Below are positions 55,421 through 64,000 of a DNA stretch of 64,000 bases, piece after piece. The stretch is taken from NCBI GenBank assembly GCA_031002005.1, contig JARYHS010008074.1, positions 266,229,930 to 266,293,929 on the forward strand, in the 5' to 3' direction. This stretch comes from Vandiemenella viatica. Taxonomy: Eukaryota; Arthropoda; Insecta; Orthoptera; Morabidae. Both the position numbers and the translations under genes were made by a program. The notes below the pieces were generated by a model that did no database searches, had not been told where the DNA came from, and saw only the letters and a list, made by a program, of their open reading frames with translations. The stretch's first letter is position 1. The number at the start of each line of letters is the position of its first letter.

Positions 55421-58104
55421 AACTTTCATTACTGCTCATGTTCATGCTTCATTTGGTAGGCACTTGGCCCCACCTCATCTCTTTGTTGTCCTCTTTCTTG
55501 TGATTACCCTTTTATATTCACTACGTTGATCATCTACATATTTCTTACCAATCTTTAAATTTATAACTCTGTTTTACAAGTTATACACGATATGAGAAGG
55601 TCAGTTTCATTGTTGACACCACTTACATTGTACTGTTGTCTGCTTCATTGTTGATAATTTGTGCTGGCTCCACTAGCACAATCGATTCTTTCTTTCTTAG
55701 CAAGAATAAAATCCATCTTTATATTCTTCTTTTTCCTCATTCTGTATCGATTTTTCTTTTCCGTTTCTAAATTCGTTGGATTAAGATCCAGATTCTGTGT
55801 ATGTTGCTTCTGATCATATTTCATGTTAGTTAAAATCATTGTGCCCCACATGATTTCAATTAATCTTTTACTGTCACTTTTTTCCCCACATTTTTATCTT
55901 TTTTTTCATAATACTTGTTGCTTCATTTCGTAGTTTATTCAACTTCACTTCTCGCCGGCTCTATTCTTCAAAATATTCTATTCTTCTTCATATACATTGC
56001 TGCTTATAACTTTTTTATTACTGATATTCTTCGGTACCAATTTCCTTTGTCCGTCATATCTTTCGTAACTTTATTCCTGCAAATTAACCTGTATGGAACA
56101 CTGTCACTTGTACGTACATTTCCTCCACCACTTTTGCCTGCTGTATTTTTGTGAAAAACTTTCACTTCTTGATGTTTCTTTTTCGTTTCACTCCTTTTTA
56201 TCCTCGCCAATTCAAAAATTTCTTCATTATGTTACAAAATCTTTTCATCCCATTGTAGATATGCATTTATCCTATAGTACTCCGCTGCATTTCCTTTCAG
56301 CCTGGAACTTCTGTAATAATCTGGTAAATTTTGTTCCAATATGTTTTGTGCCTTAGATGATTGGTTATACTTTAATTTAACCTTTAGCACATTTCTTCTT
56401 TTATTGAATAAATCTCTTCTTTGTTTCCCTCTCACTTCTACCAACGTCTCTTCGTTTTTATGTTTTGGCCACTTTTATACATCTGCAATACATTCTTCTT
56501 CTTTCTCTTCTGTTTCTTATTGCTGTCTTCACTAGCTCTGGTCTTTCTTTTTATCAAATAGTGCTTCATATTGCTTGCTTTCTTGCCCCCATATTTTTCA
56601 AAACCAACCTTTTTTTTTTGAATACTGTCGTTTTCTTTACCACAGATGCTGCTTCTCACATTCTCCATGCTCTCAAAATGACTAAGACATTCAAATAGTT
56701 ATGCAAAGGCATCTTGATTAATTTGCTGTATGCGCGAAACAGAAGGGCGATCTGCCAGCCGGTCTGTGATTGTTGAGCGCGCTACGTGCTTCCTCCAGTT
56801 TATCTTCCTTTCGCTCGTAGTTACATTTAATTATTTCTTGCTCATGCCTTTCTGGTTCTTCACAAGCTGTTTTATTATTTTCACAAGTATCTTCTATTTC
56901 AGCACTCTCCAATATTTCTTTTATACTCAGCTCTTATGATATTTCATCTTCCTCATAATTCTTTCCACTTGACTCTCTTCACTTTCAGTTCGTAACTTTG
57001 TTTCACTGACAACACATAATATAGTGTTCTATGTTTCTTCAGCTTTCTTCTCTACAATTCCAAAGTCGGCCTCCAGAGGTACAATTAATTCTTCATAGTC
57101 ACTTGCATTACTTTCAATTACCAAAAATACACCACTTCACCTTCGTAATCTTCATCAGTTGTCTCTCCCTTATCTTCTCCTTGGAAATTATTTAAATCTG
57201 TTTGGGCTTGTTGCTTCCAACTTTCTCGAATTTTTTATATCTCCTCTTTTCATTTCTTGATTTGATTTTTCTTTATTTAATATTACTATCCTTTCCATTT
57301 CTTGATATATTTTTTTTTATTTCTTTGAACTTTTTGTTCAATTCTTGACTAGCTCTTTCCTGTTTCAAACTTGCTTTTTCTTCCTATTTTCTAGCATTTG
57401 TATCAAGAAGGCCATCATTTGTTCAAAATCTACGTTTCTGTCTCCAGTACAATCTGATCGATCTGGCTCCAGCGAGAACACATTCTACCTTAAATCCTGC
57501 TTTCCTTTACTATCATTTTCACTATCTAACATATTATCTTCCTCTTGATCACCAAAGCTACTATCTGCAAAAATGTTGAGTAGCCCCATTTACTTCCGCA
57601 TTTACATTAGAACTACTGCTGCAGTTTGAATATTGCAATCATTACCATCATGAACACTAATAAGACTCGCATATTTACCTTCAAAACTCATGACTCCTGA
57701 ACTTTTCTGACTCCTCCGAGTTACTTTGAGCATTCATCCTAACTAGCTTACCACAATTACTTTCCATAGTGACAGACAAAAATTAAAATCCAGAAACTCA
57801 AATAAATAATTTTATTACGTGGGATCAAGCAGACCTCTACGATACAACAATGACTTTCCCAAGGTTAACCGCAACACAGCAATAATTCAATGCTGTTCAA
57901 CAATGCTAATTACGTTCATAACAGACTTAAGAACCCAGAACCAAATTTACTTACAATACAATTTTTTATAGTTTCAGGAATGCATACAAAAATGCACTAC
58001 AAAAAATTCCACTCGGTACAGTGCTAAAATAAAGCTGAACATGCATACACACAAACTTGCCGAGCAGGTTGCAGAGGAGGGGAAGATCACGGCCGTGATG
58101 GAGG

Positions 58105-59390
58105 TCGATGGGTAAAAACATGCCGCGCAGCTCATTGTGGAGGGGAAGATAGATGTCGAGGTGTAGCTGCTAGCATTCACCAGTGTTTTGAAAATCCTTG
58201 TAGGTGCCACACATTGTAAATCATTCGTATTTTGTGTTTAATGCTAGTATTATTTACTTTATTTAACCTACAATGATTCATGGAAGTGATAATGATAGGG
58301 ATGATGACTGTTTGTCATTAGCTACATAGTGGTCGCTACTTTCTACGACTAGTAACAGAGAGTTCAGTTAACGCCAAATAAATGATCAGAGACAACCGCT
58401 TCATGAATGTCACCATTTAAATCAGAATCTGAAAAATCATCCAGACTGATTCCATGGCCACCTACAAAAAAAAAAAAAAAACACACACACCAATTTTTCA
58501 ATACATTTACAGTAAAATCCTGGACAAACTGAAGTCAAATGTTTCTAACAGTTACCACATCAGTCCAATACAGGCAGAGGAAAAAGTTATCGTGACTATA
58601 AATTGATTATAATTTTTGTAAGAATATTCAAGTCCAATTTAGAATTTTTCAATCCCAAATCAGAATTTTCCATTTCAAATTCAATCAACATTATTAAAAA
58701 ATAATTAACACAAGAAATAATATTTTACCTTCTTTAAATTTATAATGATTGTTGTCGGACTGAATTGTCTGTTTGATGTTCCATTTCGGTCGGTATATGA
58801 TGTGTAATGATTTCTGAATAGTCAATCAAGTCACTAACAATAGATAATTATTTCAATTACTGTATAAAGTTTGTTGTAATTTATCTACCGCTGACTGTCC
58901 GATTGCTTGAAACATTACCTTTTCCATAGTTGTACTTATTATTTCATACAATAATTTTCTTAAAACAGAAGATAGCGTTGTCAATGTCAGTACATTGTTA
59001 ATTTATATCTGCAGATATGTAAAATGAAATGACATCTATTAAATAAATCAATGTTTAGAACAAGACAAAAATTAAACAACACCACTCTGTATAATGCAAA
59101 AGCCGAAATGTGTAATCAAGTGTAGAAGCTAGACCGCGTGACCTTGACATAGCTCAGCCAATCAGAGCCAAGCAAACCTCCAGCGACACGCTAGGCCGCG
59201 AGGTGAAAACAAATTACTTTGTTCTCTCTCATCGACATTGCGGCGAGCACGGTGAGCTGGCGGCGGCCGCGACCGCCTCGGCATGTGCTGACTCATTACT
59301 AACAACACTTTTGTTTCACATGGATGAAACATCTACCGCAACCTTCATCTCCACCGCGAGCTGCTCGACATGTTTTTACCCTAAGAGTTC
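58105..59390. mobile_element. Foldback-like insert in the LTR element
   Basis: GGGTAAAAACATGCCGCGCAGC (58110) and its inverted counterpart GCTGCTCGACATGTTTTTACCC (ending near 59382) bound about 1.27 kb. The left arm continues into GTGGAGGGGAAGATAGATGTCG, mirrored on the right by ACATCTACCGCAACCTTCATCTCCACC. The right half holds a GC-rich block (GGCGGCGGCCGCGACC at about 59255) unlike its surroundings. No TSD was resolved. Confidence 0.5.
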
Positions 59391-60284
59391 AACAGATTCC
59401 TAAATCTATATTAACCATGCTACTGTAGTTTGCAACAGAGCATGAATTTACCAGTTGATTACTTCTTTACACTTTTGAAAGTTTAACAATCTGTGTTTCA
59501 GTTTAACTTTCATTATGATATTAAATTACAAATTCAATTTGTTTCACTGAATTTACGGTCTTCAACAATTAAAACAGACTTTATTGTTGTTCCAACAACA
59601 TTTTTTCTCAGTTTATCGTCCTTAATTGTATTCTGAAAATTACTGATTAATTAACTGTTCAGATCAGTATTGATTCTTCTTGCATTGTTGGCTGTAGACT
59701 GCAATCTCCAAAAAATAATTGGATTTCTGCTTGCCCACTGCGTCGAAAAATCCTGTTGATGTCACTCTGCCACATGCTGCTATTACTGCATCAGAAGATT
59801 CTAGCCATTTAAGGTGGTAGATTATCGCATAATTATTACCCATTGATCCTGCACTCAAGATCACCATATACAAGCTGCTCTCAATCGCAACTTATCCTGG
59901 CAGGCCCAGCCAGACGCAAGCTGCTAATTACTCAATTGGTGTGTTGTGGGTGGCTGGCCCTCTTGTCCACATCTAACACAGCTAGTCATACAGCTCTTAC
60001 TTCAAAGTACTAGCACTTAACTAATACTGTGCCAGCAGTTACACAATATTAAAGATTTCTTAATATGGTTTTAAGAAATCATTACACAGTTCCATTAATT
60101 CTGACAGCCAATTTAAAATTTGTGAATTAATATATGAACATTACACACATTATTTCAACAAACTACCATTTGTGGAGCCCATATGTGACATTTTCCACGC
60201 AAGCACGCAACCACTAAAATCATATTGCTACCCCATTCACTACACAAGCTACAATCTGTGGAACCCTACTAACATGGTATTACA

Positions 60285-62530
60285 ATTAATTGAACTAGAC
60301 GACCCGAGCAAAAATTTCATGAATAAAATGCGATGAAAAGTGAGGTTGAATGCTTGTAATAGAATGAAAAGTAGAACCACACATTTGTAGCAATAATTTT
60401 TTTTTAGTGTAATAGGTATGCATCAAAATACTTATAACATATTACGAAACAGTTAGGAAAATTTAAAACACACTGTATGTACGACAAACTGTCACTGACC
60501 TTAACAGAATACAGCAAACTTGAACAAAATGCACACAACATATCAACATCTCTTTGAAATGTGTTGCTGTCCGAATAAAATGTTTACATTGGAATTGTAT
60601 AGCAAAACAAAAATGTTTCCGTAACAGAAAAAAAATATCCGAAAAACTACTTACTGTATAAAGTACAGTTTATTGACATCTCTGTGATATCTGCTATTGC
60701 AATCTAGGGACTTGGCTCCGAACTGTCTTATACACGCGACCACCTTCAGCATCAAATACCGAAAAATTCTTTTCTAATTTGATTTTACCTAATTGGAGAC
60801 CTTAATCTTTAAAACGATATATTATTTATCAATTTCGGTTAAGTATTAAAGGAGACAAAAGAATCGCAATTAAAAAAAAACAAAAAAACACGTTAATGAA
60901 ATAATAGGCTTTCGATACTTTTGCCCTTTAAGGGTCGAATTCCAAAATATTCCTTTTATAAATGGTGTGACCAAAGCGGACATCTTGGTCTGTGGAATGA
61001 TACCTCATTTATCGATTTCGGTTAGGCATCATGTAAGGTAAAAATTTTTTTTTTTAGAAATGATGATATTTTTGCCCCTTAAGGGTTGAATTTGGAGAAA
61101 GTTCTTTCTTAAAATATGATGTGACCGAAGCGGATACTTTAATATTTGAAATGATACTACATTTATTGATTTTGGTTAGGTATCAAGGGAGATAAATGGC
61201 TCGTGACAGAAAAATGCCCTTTAAGTGTCGAATTTTGAAAAATTTCTTTCTTAAAATATGGTGCAGTGGAACCGAAGACCTTATGAAGACCTCACTCTTG
61301 AAAGTGATACCTCAGTTATCAATTGTGTTTAATTATTAAGTTAGGTAAATGACTCGAGATACAGAAAATGAATTTAGAAATACTGGTAAGTTTGCCCTTT
61401 AAGGGTTCAATTCAGAAAAATCCCCTCTTTAAAATGTGATGTGACCACAGTGGGAACCTTAATTTTTAGAACGATACCACATTTATTTACTTCGGTTAGA
61501 TATTGATGGAGATTAATGGCTCATGACACAAAAAGGCATTGTAGAACCATTGATACTTTTTCCCTTTAAGAATTGAATTCCGAAAAATATTTTCTTTATA
61601 TATGATGTCACCAGAGCTGAGACATTACTCCTCTTAATCCTACTTCATTTATCGATTTCAGTTAGATATCCAGGGAGATAAATGGCTTGAGACACAAAAA
61701 ACACATTTTAGAAATATTGACATTTTCACCCTTTAAGGGTCGAATTATGAAAAATTCCTTTCTTAAAATATAATGTTATCACGGCGGAGACCTTAGTCTT
61801 TAATATGATATCTCATTTATCTATATCGGTTAGATATCAAGGGATATAAATAACTCGTGACACAAAAATCCATTGTAGAAAAATTTATACTTTTTCCCTT
61901 AAAGGGTTGAATACCAAAAACATTCTTTCTTAAAATATGATGTCACAAAGATGAGACATTACTCCTGAAAATCCTACTTCATTTATCGATTTTGGTTAGA
62001 TATCCAGTGAGATTTATGGCTCGAGACACAAACGCATTTTAGAAAAATTACATTTTTTGCCCGTTAAGGGTCGAATTACGAAAAATTTCTTTCTTAAAAT
62101 ATAATGTTACTACGGTGGAGACCATCGTCTTTAATATGATGTTTCATTTATCTATATCGGTTAGATATCAAGGGAGATAAATAGCTCGTGACATAAAAAT
62201 GCATTGCAAAACTATTGATACTCTTGCTTTTTAAGGGCTGAATTCCGAAAAATTTCTGTCTTGGTATTTGAAGTCACTAAAGCGAAGATCTTAATGTTTA
62301 AAATGATACTTCATTAAACGATTTCAGATAGATATCCAGGGAGATTGACATTTTTGTCCTTTAAGGGTCGAATTCGGAAAACTTCCTTTCTTAAAATATG
62401 ATGTGACCAAAGTGGAGACCATAAGCTTTAAAATGACACCTCATTCATTGATTTCAGTTAAGTATGAAGGAAGATACAGGCTTGTGACAAAAAATTACCT
62501 TGTAGAAATAATATATATGATGATTAATTG
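60285..62530 (+). repeat. ACTAG-start element with array of ~165-bp repeats
   Basis: Starts ACTAGACGACCCGAGCAAAAATTTCATG (60294) and ends near AATAATATATATGATG (62521), flanked by ATTAATTG (60285-60292 and 62523-62530). From about 60800, ten units each contain CCCTTTAAGGGTCGAATT, CCTTTCTTAAAATATGATGT and CATTTATCGATTTCGGTTAG, spaced about 145-176 bp with one at 132. It interrupts the continuation of the LTR element: sequence after 62530 (TTAATTATTTACTAAGTAG) matches sequence after the other LTR at 54684. Confidence 0.85.
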
Positions 62531-62930
62531 TAATCAAAGCATTATTAGTCACATGTTGTTAAAATGAAATTAATTATTTACTAAGTAGAAAAAAGGAAGA
62601 AGAATAAACTACTGTAAAAAAAAAGGCCAAACATAAATGTCACAAAGTCCATCAACAAATGTATTAATTTAAAAAAAAAATTATTGCTTTTGATCTTTCT
62701 GTCAACATTTCACAAGAAAGGATTCCATCCTGTAATACCTTTTCCTTATTACAATAAAAGCTTACATACTTCTAAAGTTTTTATAATTTGTACAATCGTG
62801 GTAGTAGTAGCTCTTTACTATGTGAAGTTAGAATATCAGTTTTTAAGTAAACAGTGATCTTAATACTCTTTAATATGCTTTAAGGGAATCGTTGTGGTGT
62901 AAAATTTATAATGAAGTTATAATTTATTTA
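62531..62930. other. End of Sec31 intron 1
   Basis: First ~110 bp duplicates the LTR-element internal sequence at 54640-54760; the rest is AT-rich intron leading to the acceptor at 62933. Confidence 0.5.
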
Positions 62931-62933
62931 CAG

Positions 62934-63126
62934 GTTTCATAAGATTGCTTGGGGCTGCAGTGGTTTGGGACCAGACAAGGGGAGTGGTGTTATTGTTGGT
63001 GGGTGTGATGGTGGCCGTGTTCAGCTTTATAGTGCTTCCAAACTGCTATTGGGCGAAGATGGATTGATTGTTTCACAGGAAAAGCATACAGGACCTGTAA
63101 AATCATTGGATTTCAATCCTTACCAG
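62934..63126 (+). CDS. Sec31: Sec31 (COPII coat), coding exon 2
   Basis: Begins with the base completing an Arg codon and continues FHKIAWG, GSGVIVGGCDGGRVQLYSAS, KLLLGEDGLIVSQEKHTGPV and KSLDFNPYQ. These are the first WD40 blades of Sec31 (compare the family pattern HK..WG..., GVI.GG...G.I.LY, HTGPV..LD.N..Q). The acceptor is TTTATTTACAG|G and the donor CAG|GTATTT at 63127 in phase 0. The reading frame joins exactly with exon 1. The next exon, expected to start around NLLASGA, lies beyond the window. Confidence 0.95.
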
Positions 63127-63155
63127 GTATTTTTGATATAAAAATTCTTCCTTAT

Positions 63156-63897
63156 GTGTAAGTTAGGGTTACCAGAATTTTTTCTCCGAATCCGGGGACG
63201 CTTGAGCACTTTTTCACCAAAATCTGGGGACGCTTTCGGCATTTGTCCTAATGATGCGGTGCACTTTTATAAGTTATATGTTGATTAAAGGTTGGGTTAA
63301 ATTAAAAGAAACATATTTATCATTGTTATATATTTTGTATTTTAAAAGATATGGTACCTGATTTTATCTCCAACTTGTTGTCGTTGGTATTTCTCAGAAG
63401 AGTGAACCTTCTTGAGAAGATCTTATCTGCCAGAAAATTATTGGCAAGTCATGGAAAAGTTTGTTAATATAGTTAGCATAGTTTGAACTGTTTCTGTACT
63501 CATTCTGACACTCTGTGATGTCCACATCATGTTCATTGAGGAGAAAACTCTCTCTACAGATGTGTTACCCCCATGAAGACACAAATACAGTTCTACTAAG
63601 TTGCAAAGCTGAACGTATGGGACCATTTTGTTAGAAAAATGTAAATAAAGTTAATTCCATCTTGAGCAAACACCAACACTGGATTCATTCCATCCCTCTA
63701 CTTTATCTTTTGACACAAATTCCTTTAGAAAAGAAATTTCATTGATTAGCAAATCAGGGCTTTTAAAAAAGTATCGCTAGATTAAAAAAAATTCTGGGGT
63801 CAACAATAAAAATCCGGGGACATTGCAGGGACGAAATCTGTCTAAATACGGGAACTGTCCCCAGGAAACAGTGACGTCTGGTAACCCTAGTGTAAGT
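63156..63897 (-). mobile_element. Short hAT remnant in Sec31 intron 2, 8-bp TSD
   Basis: TAGGGTTACCAGA (63164) and its complement ending at 63889 bound 726 bp, flanked by the exact 8-bp TSD GTGTAAGT (63156-63163 and 63890-63897). The minus frame 63626-63438 encodes the hAT dimerisation segment (GNTSVERVFSSMNMMWTSQS, then VRMSTETVQTMLTI). The rest of the transposase is gone. Confidence 0.88.
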
Positions 63898-64000
63898 TCA
63901 AGTTAATTTACTGTCACATAAATTTGAAATGATTTCAGATGTTAATATATTAACATTTTGCTTAGACCAGCACTTTGAAATCTGTAATGCTTGGTTAAAT

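Larger units (their letters stand above)
54176..60288 (-). mobile_element. Decayed Ty3/gypsy-like LTR retroelement
   Basis: Two direct repeats of 420-465 bp (54176-54640 and 59869-60288) share CAAGCTGCTCTC, GTGGGTGGCTGGCCCTC, GTGCCAGCAGTTACACAAT and TTTCTTAATATGGTTTTAAG. Between them, minus strand: a Gag-like start near 57760 (MESNCGKLVRMNAQSNSEE), a Lys/Glu-rich region (57.2-55.6 kb), and the integrase C-terminus at about 55400-55150 (HDKGIKPTEYGVGDLVLVR, then YHGPFKIVAKLNISAYLL). Protease, RT and RNase H are missing. A foldback lies at 58110-59385. Confidence 0.65.
44565..62933 (+). other. Sec31: Sec31 intron 1 (18.4 kb)
   Basis: GT at 44565 and TTTATTTACAG ending at 62933 bound a phase-2 intron of 18,369 bp. 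It is filled by the Penelope, mariner, SINE, tandem-repeat and LTR remnants listed separately. 44565-45190 itself shows only AT-rich sequence and a long T run (45147-45170). Confidence 0.9.

Noticed and set aside
56438..56939. Overlapping frames on both strands at 56.4-56.9 kb as separate genes
   Set aside because: The minus frames are Lys/Glu-rich Gag-like fragments of the decayed LTR element; the + frames are their shadows.

Overview
This is a window of a large, AT-rich animal genome, almost certainly an insect (a cockroach-, termite- or stick-insect-like lineage is my guess, low certainty). Host genes are sparse, introns are long, and most recognisable protein-coding similarity belongs to decayed transposable elements (TEs). 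I see no prokaryotic operons, CRISPR arrays, rRNA genes or intact tRNA genes.

Host content: (1) the first two coding exons of Sec31, the COPII outer-coat WD40 protein, on the + strand at 44362-44564 and 62934-63126, separated by an 18.4 kb intron; the gene runs off the right edge. (2) A first coding exon of a THAP zinc-finger protein at 40976-41046 (+), with a good splice donor but no recognisable second exon. About 340 bp downstream, on the opposite strand, lies the tail of a P-element/THAP9-type transposase.

TE layout. 0.4-0.9 kb: a duplicated fragment of a LINE 3' end. 1.2-6.9 kb: an RTE/BovB-type LINE carrying a second RTE copy and an unrelated 340-bp insert, with target-site duplications (TSDs) at the junctions. 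7-11 kb: a SINE, a dead mariner and a dead CR1/Jockey-like LINE. 11.4-13.6 kb: a tandem-repeat-bearing element hosting a hAT element, which hosts a foldback element. 13.6-15.2 kb: another dead LINE. 16.4-17.7 kb: a SINE and short repeats. 18.3-38.3 kb: one nested TE tower, in which an outer RTE holds a second LINE, which holds a Tc1/mariner-superfamily (DD41D) transposon, which holds an I-type LINE, which holds a hAT element, which holds a MITE. A side branch of the second LINE holds another I-type LINE with a SINE, and a miniature LTR element present as three LTRs and two bodies. 38.8-43.8 kb: ~140-bp repeats and foldbacks around the THAP exon. Sec31 intron 1 holds a Penelope-like remnant with a hammerhead-like core, a mariner scrap, two SINE families, a palindromic insert with a 15-bp TSD, a 3.3 kb array of ~365-bp repeats, a dead Ty3/gypsy-like LTR element and a ~165-bp repeat array. 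Intron 2 holds a short hAT remnant.

The TE genes are broken by stops, frameshifts or insertions. The order of insertion can nevertheless be read from exact TSDs and from host-element reading frames that rejoin when an insert is removed. Calls rest on reading protein motifs and repeats by eye; family names come from remembered hallmark motifs, not database searches.
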